Part shown: one piece after another, positions 6,984 through 15,849 of the stretch
Position numbering within the stretch: the first letter of the stretch is position 1
Layout: the number at the start of each line of letters is the position of its first letter
NCBI GenBank assembly: GCA_004293915.1
Contig: RDZG01000068.1
Location: forward strand, 1 to 43,459
Direction: 5' to 3'
Length of the DNA: 43,459 nt
Source: Bacteroidota bacterium
GTDB taxonomy: Bacteria; Bacteroidota; Bacteroidia; Cytophagales; UBA9547
The notes under the pieces: model-generated
What the model saw: only the letters and a program-made list of their open reading frames with translations
Databases searched by the model: none
Told to the model about the DNA's origin: nothing
Translations under genes and position numbers: made by a program

Positions 6984-8612
6984 TTATTGATTAGATTTTA
7001 GGTTTTCTATTTCTGTTTTTAGTTCTTTTATTAGTTTTTCACGTTCGGCATCTTTTCTTTGCAATTCTTCTTGTGTGGCAATGAGTTCTTCCATGTTTTG
7101 TCTCAATTCTTCTTCTTGAGAATGCATTTGCTCCGATTTAATTTTTAATTCGTCTAGCAAATGACTCATTTTTTCTGAATTTGAAACAGATTGTAGTACA
7201 CTAGCCAAATTTGTGCAAATATTTTCAGTAAAATCGATTTGGTATTTTTCAAAATCATCAAAACTTGCAAGTTCAAGAATTCCTAAAACATCTTTTTCTA
7301 TTTTTATAGGTACTACCAAAAGTGTTGTAGGCAACGATTCGCCTAAACCAGAAGTGATTTTTATATAGTTTTCAGGAATTTCTTTTAAATAAATAGTATC
7401 TTTTTCTTTATATGCTTGACCAATAATTCCTTCGCCTTCTAGCAAAATTGATTCAACATGTTTTTTCTTTTCGTATGCATAGCATGCAATCATTTCGAGT
7501 TGAACATTTTCTGAATTATTTTTTTGAGCAAAATAAATTGAACCTTGGTTTGCACCAAGATATTTTACTAATTCACACAAAAACACATCAGATAAACCAG
7601 AAACATTTTGATTGTTTTCTCGCATTATATCTGCAAATTTTGCCAAACCTTTATTTGCCCAAAATCTTTTTTCGTCTTCAGTTTTAAACTTCCAAAGCTC
7701 GTCTCGCATGGCAATCAGCGATTGTCCCAAAATATCTTTTTCGCTTGATGGTTTGAAATTAGTTTTGAATTCGCCTTTTCCAACACTAATGGCAAAATCA
7801 CTTGCATAACTTAAATTCGATACTAATCGATTAGTTGCAGTTAAAATTTGAGCCACTTCGTCCTTTTTTTCGGTTTTTTCAATTAGTAATTCTCCAGAAG
7901 ATACTCGTTTTAAATGATTTATTATGTATTCTATAGAGCTAGTAACATATTTAAAAATACTATTCCACATTAAAACTGATAATATGATTATAAAAATTGC
8001 TAAAAATAGTATTACCCAAACTGTGCGATTAGTTAAAGTAATAAGTTCGGACATTAGTGTTTCTTTTTTATTACTAAATGTACCAAAATATTCAAAAAGA
8101 CTTCCATAGGCAGCCCAGTAACCATTACTTTCTAGTTTTTGCAACCTACTTTTTAAAATAGTATCAACTTCAAAGTCTGTGTATTTGTTTTTGTATCTAT
8201 AATCTGCAATAATATCTATTATTTCATGTCCATTTTGTTCATATTTATTTATTAAATCAAGTGTGTTTTTGTATTGTTCTATATTTTCAAAAATTTCTAG
8301 TGTATCACAATGTGCTTTTATTGATTTGAGAGTATTTTTAGATTCTAATATTGCTTTTGAAAAATCTTGTCTAATTGTGTCAAGAAATATTACTCGTTGA
8401 AATATTTGGTTACGAGCATCCACTAAACTAAAAACAGTAATAAAGGTAAGTGTAATCGTTGGTTCTGCATGCAAATTGAGCATTTTCGTTTTTTTCTCTA
8501 TCATATTGTTTTGATAAAGTACAAATGCTGAAAAAAATATGATTAAAACAATTAAAAAGAAAATCACAATGGTGATTTTTCCTTTTATTGAAGATACAAA
8601 ATCTCTGATCAT
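6984..8612 (-). CDS. Membrane HAMP-GAF sensor protein without kinase domain
   Basis: This 542-residue protein has a transmembrane helix at about 12-33, a helical periplasmic sensor region (34-196), a second membrane helix at about 197-217, a HAMP-like linker (218-270), a GAF domain (about 335-478) and a C-terminal coiled coil (480-540, QEEELRQNMEELIATQEELQRK). This layout recurs in Bacteroidota, often joined to PAS, kinase or SpoIIE outputs, but here the protein ends after the coiled coil. It has no HisKA, GGDEF or phosphatase domain. It may signal by oligomerising with another kinase, or be a truncated form. It is probably the first gene of a two-gene operon with the secreted esterase. Confidence 0.75.
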   Translation of the reverse strand: MIRDFVSSIKGKITIVIFFLIVLIIFFSAFVLYQNNMIEKKTKMLNLHAEPTITLTFITVFSLVDARNQIFQRVIFLDTIRQDFSKAILESKNTLKSIKAHCDTLEIFENIEQYKNTLDLINKYEQNGHEIIDIIADYRYKNKYTDFEVDTILKSRLQKLESNGYWAAYGSLFEYFGTFSNKKETLMSELITLTNRTVWVILFLAIFIIILSVLMWNSIFKYVTSSIEYIINHLKRVSSGELLIEKTEKKDEVAQILTATNRLVSNLSYASDFAISVGKGEFKTNFKPSSEKDILGQSLIAMRDELWKFKTEDEKRFWANKGLAKFADIMRENNQNVSGLSDVFLCELVKYLGANQGSIYFAQKNNSENVQLEMIACYAYEKKKHVESILLEGEGIIGQAYKEKDTIYLKEIPENYIKITSGLGESLPTTLLVVPIKIEKDVLGILELASFDDFEKYQIDFTENICTNLASVLQSVSNSEKMSHLLDELKIKSEQMHSQEEELRQNMEELIATQEELQRKDAEREKLIKELKTEIENLKSNQ

Positions 8613-8680
8613 GGGTTTAATTGAAGAATATTTTTTTAAATAAAATGGAAATACATTAAATTATAGTAGCAAATCTTATT

Positions 8681-8710
8681 TTTTGTAAAAATCGTTCTAT
8701 TTTTACAAAA
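8681..8710. promoter_or_regulatory. Perfect inverted repeat in a divergent promoter region
   Basis: TTTTGTAAAAAT at 8681-8692 and ATTTTTACAAAA at 8699-8710 are perfect 12-bp arms around CGTTCT. The site sits between the divergent sensor gene and the heptose kinase gene, where a terminator is not expected, so an operator for a dimeric regulator is the more likely role. Confidence 0.5.
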
Positions 8711-8758
8711 TAAAAACAATTAAGAACTTATATTTTAGATGAGTTTTAAAATTATTAG

Positions 8759-9736
8759 ATGGAAAATTTATTTTCAACCTTTTCAAAATTAAAAATACTT
8801 ATTATTGGCGATGTGATGCTTGATGTATACGATTGGGGCAAAGTCGAACGCATTTCTCCAGAAGCTCCTGTGCCAATTATTAATATTAATCGAACCGAAA
8901 AACGCTTTGGTGGGGCTGCAAATGTGGCTTTAAATATCAAAGCAATGGGTGCAAATCCGATTTTATGTTCTGTAATTGGCGATGATTTAGCTGGACATGA
9001 TTTTTTACATTTAGCTTCAGAAAACCACCTTTCGACTGAAGGAATAATACAATCTAAAAATCGACCAACTACTCAAAAACGCAGAGTGATTTCTGGCTCT
9101 CAACATTTATTACGCATTGATAGTGAGACTGATAAACCTATTATTGAATCAGAAAATGACGAACTTTTTGTTAAAATAGCACAACTTTTAAATGAATGTA
9201 ATTTAGTGGTTTTTGAGGATTACGATAAAGGAGTGATTTCTCCTGATTTGATTCAAAAAGTAGTTCAATTATGCAATAAAAAAAATATCCCTACCACAGT
9301 TGATCCTAAAAAGCGAAATTTTTTATATTATCAAAATGTAACTTTGTTTAAACCTAATTTAAAAGAATTAAAAGAGGGTTTAAAACTCGATTTCTATGGC
9401 AATTTGATTGATGATATCAAAAATGCTTTATCAAAATTAGATGAACAATTGCATGCAGAAAATTATTTGATTACGCTTTCTGAAAATGGCGTTTTGCTCA
9501 AAACAAAAACTGATTATTTTCACATTAAGGCACATCATAGAGAAATTTCGGATGTTTCTGGTGCGGGAGATACTGTAATTGCTGTTGCTTCAGTTTGTTT
9601 GGCTGCTGGTATGCACCCAAAATTGATGTCGGAATTAGCAAATGTTTCTGGTGGCTTAGTTTGCGAACATGTTGGGGCTGTTCCAATTAATAAAAATGAG
9701 CTTTTAGCCGAAGCCAAACGTTTAAACCTAATTTAA
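8759..9736 (+). CDS. hldA: D-glycero-D-manno-heptose-7-phosphate kinase (RfaE1/HldA-like)
   Basis: This 325-residue protein is a PfkB/ribokinase-family kinase. Visible are the opening LIIGDVMLDVYDWGKVERISPEAPVP, the substrate-binding FGGAANVALN at 50-59, VDPKK in the middle and the catalytic GAGD at 268-271 (D271 is the base). The ISPEAPVP start is typical of the RfaE domain I kinase, which phosphorylates D-glycero-D-manno-heptose 7-phosphate at C1 in the ADP-heptose pathway. The nucleotidyltransferase domain II is not fused here. The downstream flippase starts at the last base of this gene (TAATG), suggesting coupled expression and a role in envelope glycan assembly. A different sugar specificity within the family cannot be excluded. 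Confidence 0.82.
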   Translation: MENLFSTFSKLKILIIGDVMLDVYDWGKVERISPEAPVPIININRTEKRFGGAANVALNIKAMGANPILCSVIGDDLAGHDFLHLASENHLSTEGIIQSKNRPTTQKRRVISGSQHLLRIDSETDKPIIESENDELFVKIAQLLNECNLVVFEDYDKGVISPDLIQKVVQLCNKKNIPTTVDPKKRNFLYYQNVTLFKPNLKELKEGLKLDFYGNLIDDIKNALSKLDEQLHAENYLITLSENGVLLKTKTDYFHIKAHHREISDVSGAGDTVIAVASVCLAAGMHPKLMSELANVSGGLVCEHVGAVPINKNELLAEAKRLNLI

Positions 9737-11226
9737 TGCTTAAAAAACTTGTCGGACATACAGCAGTTTATGGACTTACAACCATTGCTGGTCGATTTTT
9801 AAACTATTTGCTTACTCCGCTTCATACTTCCATTTTGTTGCCATCTGAATATGGCGTTGTAACTAGTATTTATGCCTATATCGCTTTTTTAAACGTGGTT
9901 TATACTTATGGTATGGAAACCGCATATTTTCGATTTTCGACTAAAGATGAATCTCAAAGTGATAAATCTTTTCAAAATACTTTTTTATCCATATTTTTTA
10001 GTAGCCTTTTATTTACTGGTTTGATTTATTTGTTTTCAAACCAAATTGCGGCATTTTTGGGATATGCCAATTCGGGTTCGATAGTGCGTTGGGTTTCGTA
10101 TATTTTAGCTTTAGATGCAATTTCGGCAATTCCCTTTGCCAAATTACGATTATTAAAAAAAGTATATCTTTTTTCGGCTGCCAAAATTTCTAGTATTCTT
10201 ATTAATATAGTGTTAAATGTGTTTTTTCTATATTTCTGCCCTGCCATTTTAAACGATGGCTTACTGCCTGAATTACAGCCTTTTGTAAGTGGTTTTTATA
10301 GTTTAGAAAATCCTTTACGCTATATTTTTATCGCAAATTTGGCAGCTAATCTCATTTATTTGCCATTTATACTTTCTGCTTTTCGGAATTTTAAATTGGG
10401 ATTTGATTTTGCCTATTTTAAAACCATGTTTTGGTATTCGTTTCCGATTTTACTTACTGGTTTAGCTGGTACTGTAAATGAAATGTTTAGTCGATTAATG
10501 CTCGAAAGATTATTGCCTGCCAATTTTTACCAAAACCAATCAAATATGGATGCTTTAGGTGTTTTTGGGGCATGTTATAAAATGGCAGTTTTTATGACCA
10601 TTTCTATTCAAGCTTTTCGGTTTGCATCTGAGCCTTTTTTCTTTAGCAATTCAAAAGATAAAAATGCGCCAGCCTTGTATGCCCGTGTGATGCACTTTTT
10701 TGTATTGGCATGTATGTGTATTTTTTTAGTAGTTTCTGTAAATGTAGATTGGCTTTCGAGTTTGTTTTTACGAAATGATATTTACAAATCGGGTTTGAAC
10801 ATCGTTCCCGTTTTGCTGATGGCAAATGTTTTTATGGGTATTTATTTTAATCTTTCGATTTGGTATAAACTTACTGATAAAACTTTTTGGGGAACGTATA
10901 TTACGCTTGGAGGAGCAATCATTACAATTGTAAGTAATATTGTTTTGATACCTTATTATGGCTATACAGGCAGTGTTTGGGCAACTTTTATAACTTATTT
11001 TACAATGGTAATTTTTAGTTATATCATTGGACAAAAATATTTTAAAGTCCCATATAATTTATTTGCTATTTTATTTATAATCACACTTGGATTGAGTATG
11101 TTTTGGATTTGTAATACATTTGATAATCAAACGTTTACTGATTTTTTAATTAAAAATGGAGTTGTTTTAGCGTTTCCTTTTTTGGGATATTTTATTAGTA
11201 AGAATGTTAAAGTATTAAAGTTGTGA
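9736..11226 (+). CDS. Wzx-like oligosaccharide flippase, polysaccharide export
   Basis: The 496-residue protein has about 12-14 hydrophobic helices with few charged loops and the opening LVGHTAVYGLTTIAGRFLNYLLTPLHT, characteristic of Bacteroidota members of the MOP superfamily (polysaccharide biosynthesis / MATE-like flippases). It would move lipid-linked oligosaccharides across the inner membrane. Its ATG overlaps the TAA of the heptose kinase gene, so they are probably co-translated. That fits a lipopolysaccharide, capsule or S-layer glycan role, but the actual substrate is unknown. The convergent TPR gene ends only 7 bp downstream. Confidence 0.82.
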   Translation: MLKKLVGHTAVYGLTTIAGRFLNYLLTPLHTSILLPSEYGVVTSIYAYIAFLNVVYTYGMETAYFRFSTKDESQSDKSFQNTFLSIFFSSLLFTGLIYLFSNQIAAFLGYANSGSIVRWVSYILALDAISAIPFAKLRLLKKVYLFSAAKISSILINIVLNVFFLYFCPAILNDGLLPELQPFVSGFYSLENPLRYIFIANLAANLIYLPFILSAFRNFKLGFDFAYFKTMFWYSFPILLTGLAGTVNEMFSRLMLERLLPANFYQNQSNMDALGVFGACYKMAVFMTISIQAFRFASEPFFFSNSKDKNAPALYARVMHFFVLACMCIFLVVSVNVDWLSSLFLRNDIYKSGLNIVPVLLMANVFMGIYFNLSIWYKLTDKTFWGTYITLGGAIITIVSNIVLIPYYGYTGSVWATFITYFTMVIFSYIIGQKYFKVPYNLFAILFIITLGLSMFWICNTFDNQTFTDFLIKNGVVLAFPFLGYFISKNVKVLKL

Positions 11227-11233
11227 GTTTATA

Positions 11234-13045
11234 CTAATTTAGCACATCTCCACGCAATAATCTAAATCTTTTTCGAGCTTCTGCAGAATAAATACTCGAT
11301 GGAAAATCTATAATAAATTTATTATAAAGTGCTTCGGCTTTTGATTTATCTTTTATGTCGTTTTCAAAAATTTCTGCATACAAAAATGCTGCATCATCGC
11401 CATAAATATCCGATTTGAATTTATTTCCAATAGACTCCAATTTTGAAATTGCTTTTTGAAATTCTCCAGTTTTGCGAAAAACTTTTGCTTGCAAAAAACA
11501 TACTTCGTCTTCAATTGAATTGTCTTTAAAGTTTAATAATATGCTATCAAGTTTTTGTGATGCTGCTTTAAAATTATTTTGAAAAAGTAATAATTCGGCT
11601 TGTGCATATTGATTTAATGCTTCGTGTGTCGAATCATCATCCAATCCTGTATTATCTAAAATAAAAAGACTCAAATCTAAGGCATCGTTTGCAATTTCGC
11701 GTGTGGTTGCAAGTTTTAGCACATCCAAATGCTCTTGGGCATAGGCAAACTGACCTGTATAATACGAAAGTTTGGCATTTTTAAGTTTTGCTTCGTGTCC
11801 AATAAGTGTTTCTTTTTGCTCTTTTTCTACTTGCGAATAGAGAAGTGTGCTTTCCCAAGATTCGTTTTTGAGCAAATAAATATCTCCCAAATCGAGTTTG
11901 CATTGCGAAGCAAATTCTCTTGGAATCCAAGGATATTTTAATGTTTCATTTAAAAGTGCAATTGCGGTATCTTTACTATTGAGATAAAATGCATAAAGCA
12001 AAGCTCTGTTTCTAACAGTTTCAATTGTTTCTTGCGTTCTGCCTAGTTCGGTTGCCAAATTTTCATAATCTTTTATTAGCGTTCGGATATTCGCAGTTTG
12101 TATAGGAAAAGTATTTTTTACCCATATTTCTTTTGTTTCAATTTTTAATTTTCGGGCTGTTGGATAAACTGGCGAAGTTTTATATTCCCGAGTTAAATAG
12201 TCAAAAATTTCAATAGCTGTTTCATAATCTTTGTTTTCGGTAGCAATTTTTCCAACTTCCAAAATTTTATTTCCTTGCATTTTTGTAAGTTTGTCATACG
12301 ATTTTGCTTGAATAAAAGCCCGATAAAAATCTTTTTTTTGCAAATGAATCCAAATCAATAAATCGGTATATAAATATTGTGTAGGTTCTTCTTGAACACG
12401 AGTAATTACTTCTTTTTCAAAACTTTCAAAATCTTCTTCTGTAGTGATATATTCTTGAAAACGAGATTTTAGAAAATCTTTATCATTTTGATTTACCATC
12501 AAAACTCGAATCAATTCTTGAATCATGGCTGGTGTGTTTTTTTCTTGTTTAAAAATTTCTGCCATCTCCAAACAATATATAAAATCGTTACGTTGCGATT
12601 TTCTTTCGTTTAAATATATGGTTTTACATGTCGAAAAATAGCCTTTTTTAGTTAAAACTTCAATTATTGCAGGTGTTTGTGCCGCATCATCTTTACACGT
12701 TTTTACAAATTTATCTAATACTTTTTGGGCATCATTATTTTTTCCTTGTAAATAATAAACTTGAATCAAATCGGTTTTATAAGTAAGATTATTTGGGTAT
12801 TTTTTTATTAGTTTTTTCAAAAACAATTCTGAATCTTCGTGCTTTCGTAATTTTGTGAGGCAATTCAAATATTTATCGTACACAAATGGGAGTTTTTTTT
12901 CATCTTCTATAAAATTCACATAAATAGTTAATGCTTTAGCAAATTCGCCATTTTGATAATATTCATCACCAAGTGGCAAACCACCTTTTTGAGCATTTGA
13001 ATACATAGAAATGATAAAAAATAAACAATAAATTAGTTTTTTCAC
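11234..13045 (-). CDS. Secreted tetratricopeptide-repeat protein
   Basis: This 603-residue protein has a signal peptide (about 1-18, MYSNAQ) followed by helical TPR-like repeats over most of its length (for example NGEFAKALTIYVNFIEDEKK, GKNNDAQKVLDKF and TGEFQKAISKLESI). TPR proteins are scaffolds, and this family is common in Bacteroidota, where members act in outer-membrane assembly, gliding or secretion, but no specific role is visible here. The start is GTG (complement of 13043-13045), chosen because it gives a clean signal peptide and no ATG is in frame upstream. It is divergent from truB, with about 100 bp between them. Confidence 0.75.
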   Translation of the reverse strand: MKKLIYCLFFIISMYSNAQKGGLPLGDEYYQNGEFAKALTIYVNFIEDEKKLPFVYDKYLNCLTKLRKHEDSELFLKKLIKKYPNNLTYKTDLIQVYYLQGKNNDAQKVLDKFVKTCKDDAAQTPAIIEVLTKKGYFSTCKTIYLNERKSQRNDFIYCLEMAEIFKQEKNTPAMIQELIRVLMVNQNDKDFLKSRFQEYITTEEDFESFEKEVITRVQEEPTQYLYTDLLIWIHLQKKDFYRAFIQAKSYDKLTKMQGNKILEVGKIATENKDYETAIEIFDYLTREYKTSPVYPTARKLKIETKEIWVKNTFPIQTANIRTLIKDYENLATELGRTQETIETVRNRALLYAFYLNSKDTAIALLNETLKYPWIPREFASQCKLDLGDIYLLKNESWESTLLYSQVEKEQKETLIGHEAKLKNAKLSYYTGQFAYAQEHLDVLKLATTREIANDALDLSLFILDNTGLDDDSTHEALNQYAQAELLLFQNNFKAASQKLDSILLNFKDNSIEDEVCFLQAKVFRKTGEFQKAISKLESIGNKFKSDIYGDDAAFLYAEIFENDIKDKSKAEALYNKFIIDFPSSIYSAEARKRFRLLRGDVLN

Positions 13046-13149
13046 TGTCGAATCTTGTTTGTGGAATTTTCAACGAAATATACTGAAATAAATTTTGTTA
13101 ATAAAAATTCATTTCAAAAACTTTAATTTGTACAAAAGTATAAATTTTG

Positions 13150-13827
13150 ATGCAAAATTACGCAGATGGAGCTGTTATTTTAATTGATAAGCCCAAAACC
13201 TGGACCTCATTTGATGTAGTTAATAAATTACGTTATGTGCTAAAAATCAAGAAGATAGGTCATGCAGGTACGCTCGACCCAATGGCTACTGGGTTGCTCG
13301 TGATTTGCACTGGAAAATGGACAAAACGTATTGAAGAATTTCAGTCAAGCGAAAAAGAATATGTTGGAGAAATGACTTTCGGAGCAACCACACCTTCGTA
13401 TGATGCTGAAACAGAGCCAGATGCACATTTTGAATTTGCACATATTACATCGCAACAAATTTTGGAAGCTACAAAACCTTTTTTAGGAGTTATTTTGCAA
13501 ATTCCACCAATGTATTCTGCCATAAAAATCAATGGAAAACGACTTTATGAATTAGCTCGAAAAGGAAAAACTGTAGATGTTCCTGCTCGTGAAGTTGAAA
13601 TTAAAGAGTTTGAAATTGTAGAAATAAATTTACCAATTGTTAAATTTAGAGTTGTTTGCTCAAAAGGAACGTATATCAGAAGTTTGGTTCACGATTTTGC
13701 AAAACACTTACAATCAGGTGCTTATATGAGTGCGTTGTGCCGTACACGTAATGGAGAATTTAAAAACGAAGATGCACTTTCCGTTGAAGATTTTATAGCC
13801 CAAATAAAATATGAAACAAATGTTTGA
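13150..13827 (+). CDS. truB: tRNA pseudouridine(55) synthase TruB
   Basis: TruB converts uridine 55 of the tRNA T-arm to pseudouridine. The 225-residue protein carries the family signature GHAGTLDPMATGLL with catalytic D43, and the conserved KRLYELAR, GTYIRSLVHD and LCRTRNG blocks. The length is short for the family (about 300 in E. coli) because the C-terminal PUA domain is absent, which is common in Bacteroidota. An earlier TTG at 13147 is in frame, but the adjacent ATG at 13150 is the better start. A strong hairpin terminator overlaps the stop codon. The gene stands alone between divergent and convergent neighbours. Confidence 0.95.
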   Translation: MQNYADGAVILIDKPKTWTSFDVVNKLRYVLKIKKIGHAGTLDPMATGLLVICTGKWTKRIEEFQSSEKEYVGEMTFGATTPSYDAETEPDAHFEFAHITSQQILEATKPFLGVILQIPPMYSAIKINGKRLYELARKGKTVDVPAREVEIKEFEIVEINLPIVKFRVVCSKGTYIRSLVHDFAKHLQSGAYMSALCRTRNGEFKNEDALSVEDFIAQIKYETNV

Positions 13828-13849
13828 TTTGTTTCATTTCGTTTTTTTT
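13811..13849 (+). terminator. Intrinsic terminator of truB
   Basis: ATGAAACAAA at 13811-13820 pairs perfectly with TTTGTTTCAT at 13828-13837 around a 7-nt loop, and a T-rich run follows at 13841-13849. The stop codon TGA (13825-13827) lies in the loop, so the stem overlaps the end of the coding region. Confidence 0.75.
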
Positions 13850-13851
13850 AA

Positions 13852-13884
13852 AACTATCAACTATCAACTATCAACTATCAACTA
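13852..13884. repeat. Heptanucleotide tandem repeat (AACTATC)
   Basis: Four full copies of AACTATC followed by a partial AACTA run from 13852 to 13884. The last bases form the TAG stop of the MerR gene on the minus strand. Such short tandem 7-mers occur in intergenic regions of some bacteria. No function is known here. Confidence 0.9.
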
Positions 13885-14769
13885 AGATTGTAGTTCTTCT
13901 ACAAAATCAATTAAGTCATCAATTTTATTAAATATTTCAGTATTTGGCATAAGCTCTAAATCTTGTCCAATTACCTGATAGCCAGAAAGTAACACTTTAG
14001 CATCTGGAAATTTTTTACCTAATAGCAATACATATTCTTGAACCGTAAATTCTTTTGGAATTGAAGTGATTACAGTTATTAAATAGTTTGGTTTGTGCGA
14101 TTTATAAATATTTTCTAAATCTTGAAGTGGAAGCCACTGACCAAGATAAATAGATTTTTGTCGTCTAGATTTAACTACATAATGAGCAAACAATAAACTC
14201 AATTCGTGTAATTCCCCTTCTGACAGAAAAAGTAAGAATTTTTTAGCTTTATCAGGAATGATATTATACTGACCATCAATAGCTACAATTAGCTTTTGTC
14301 GAACCAAGTTTGAAATAAAATGCTCTTGTGCAGGATTAATAGAACCAGTTTGCCACATCAACCCAATTTTTGTAAAAAAGGGATAAATAATGTGTATCAT
14401 TGTTTTTTCTAGTCCTAATTGAAGAATATTTTTTGACATGATTTTTTCAAATCTCGATTCATCGATATCAATCATGGCTAAAGTTAAAGCATGAATTTGG
14501 TCAGAATATTTGCTATTTTTTTCAGTAATTTGCGTTACATGATTTCGAATATCATCCGAATTCATGCTAGCAATTTTTGAAATTTTATATCCGTTTTCGT
14601 TTAATAACGACACATTCAATAGCAATTTTAAATCTTCGCCAGAATATTGCCTAATATTAGTATCCGTTCGAGAAGGTGCTATAAGGTTATAGCGTTGCTC
14701 CCAAATACGAAGTGTATGTGCTTTTATTCCCGATAAAACTTCCAAATCTTTAATACTGTAATTGCTCAT
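13882..14769 (-). CDS. MerR-family regulator with CarH-like B12-binding domain
   Basis: The 295-residue protein begins with a MerR winged helix-turn-helix (YSIKDLEVLSGIKAHTLRIWEQRY, 4-27). A helical cobalamin-binding subdomain follows with W139-x9-E149-H150 (MWQTGSINPAQEH), and then a Rossmann-type B12 domain with E186-L-H188 (GELHEL). In CarH/LitR photoreceptors the W-x9-EH motif and the lower-ligand histidine bind adenosylcobalamin, and light destroys the repressor complex. Both elements are present, although the usual glycine after the histidine motif is serine. A B12-dependent light-responsive repressor is a reasonable inference. No carotenoid gene is adjacent, so the target is unknown. 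Confidence 0.82.
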   Translation of the reverse strand: MSNYSIKDLEVLSGIKAHTLRIWEQRYNLIAPSRTDTNIRQYSGEDLKLLLNVSLLNENGYKISKIASMNSDDIRNHVTQITEKNSKYSDQIHALTLAMIDIDESRFEKIMSKNILQLGLEKTMIHIIYPFFTKIGLMWQTGSINPAQEHFISNLVRQKLIVAIDGQYNIIPDKAKKFLLFLSEGELHELSLLFAHYVVKSRRQKSIYLGQWLPLQDLENIYKSHKPNYLITVITSIPKEFTVQEYVLLLGKKFPDAKVLLSGYQVIGQDLELMPNTEIFNKIDDLIDFVEELQS

Positions 14770-14783
14770 TTTATGGTAATTTG

Positions 14784-14805
14784 TGTTACTATATGTGTAG
14801 CAACA
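14784..14805. promoter_or_regulatory. Dyad near the MerR start, possible autoregulatory operator
   Basis: TGTTACTA at 14784-14791 and TAGCAACA at 14798-14805 form 8-bp arms with one mismatch and a 6-bp centre, 15 bp before the MerR start codon. MerR-family repressors often bind such dyads in their own promoters. Autoregulation is inferred from position. The rest of the 14770-15093 gap also holds a small TATGGT/ACCATA hairpin at 14972-14988. Confidence 0.45.
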
Positions 14806-15068
14806 TTATCTTAAGTAAATTGTAAATGATTTTGTTTTCAGTTTTCGATTAAACTTAAATGTGCAAAAGTGCTTTTAAATGCATTTTTTAAAAAATTATT
14901 TTCAAAAACATTATACAAGTGCAAATTTACAGCTATTTTATTTTTCTATTACTAATTTGAGATATTTAAGGTATGGTAAAAAACCATAACTACGCATAAG
15001 TGAAAGTACTCAATTTTATTTTATCAGACTTTTAAACCGTTAACTATTTTATATTGTTTAAAAAACGA

Positions 15069-15076
15069 TATTTTTG
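15069..15076 (+). promoter_or_regulatory. -7 element of the truA operon
   Basis: TATTTTTG fits the TAnnTTTG consensus, with TTTT instead of TTTG 19 bp upstream. Transcription would start near 15082, leaving a leader of about 12 nt before the ATG at 15094 and supporting that start over the TTG at 15088. Confidence 0.45.
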
Positions 15077-15093
15077 TTAAAAAAACCTTGTTT

Positions 15094-15849
15094 ATGCGTT
15101 ATTTACTTGAAATTGCTTACAAAGGAACTGCATATCATGGATGGCAAATTCAAAAAAATGCACATACAGTGCAAGAAGAATTAAATAATGCATTATCAAT
15201 TTATTTTAAAACAAAAATAGATACAATAGGCAGTGGCAGAACCGATACGGGTGTGCATTGTGAGCAGCAATTTGTACATTTTGATTGTACTGAAAAAGTA
15301 ATTTTTAATGATTTTTTGCATCGTATCAATTCTATTTTGCCAAAAGATATATTAGTAAGAAATATATATCATGTGAGTACAGAATTTAATGCACGTTTTG
15401 ATGCGCAAAGCAGAAGTTATCAATATCGGATTTCAAAATCAAAAAATCCGTTTTTAACGAATTTGTGTTGTTTTTATTTTAAAGCTCAAATTGATGTTGA
15501 AAAAATGAATAGAGCCGCAAATATTTTATTAAAACATACTGATTTTCAATCGTTTAGTAAATATAAAACAGAAGTCAATCATTTTGAATGTACAATTTCT
15601 GAAGCTTATTGGAAAGAAGAAAACGGACTTTTAATATTTAATATAACTGCAAATCGGTTTTTGAGAGGTATGGTTAGAGCAATTGTTGGTACATTATTAG
15701 AAATTGGCATTGGAAAATTGCCAGAAGTAGAGTTTGAAAAAATAATTATGCTAAAAGATAGAAAATTTGCAAAATTTGCAGCTCCACCCGAAGGTTTGTT
15801 TTTAACAAAAGTTACGTATCCATCCACCGTTTTTAATCAGAATATCTAA
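15094..15849 (+). CDS. truA: tRNA pseudouridine(38-40) synthase TruA
   Basis: TruA isomerises uridines 38-40 in the anticodon stem of many tRNAs. The 251-residue protein opens MRYLLEIAYKGTAYHGWQIQ and has the catalytic motif GSGRTDTGVH with D51. Later conserved blocks are RSYQYRI, FQSFSKY, NRFLRGMVRAIVGTLLEIG and AAPPEGLFL. The length matches the family (about 270). The start is the ATG at 15094, although a TTG at 15088 is also in frame. The stop is directly followed by the ATG of a methyltransferase gene, so these two are co-transcribed. Confidence 0.95.
   Translation: MRYLLEIAYKGTAYHGWQIQKNAHTVQEELNNALSIYFKTKIDTIGSGRTDTGVHCEQQFVHFDCTEKVIFNDFLHRINSILPKDILVRNIYHVSTEFNARFDAQSRSYQYRISKSKNPFLTNLCCFYFKAQIDVEKMNRAANILLKHTDFQSFSKYKTEVNHFECTISEAYWKEENGLLIFNITANRFLRGMVRAIVGTLLEIGIGKLPEVEFEKIIMLKDRKFAKFAAPPEGLFLTKVTYPSTVFNQNI

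Noticed and set aside
13852-13884. CRISPR array
   Set aside because: Units are only 7 bp with no spacers, so it is a simple tandem repeat.
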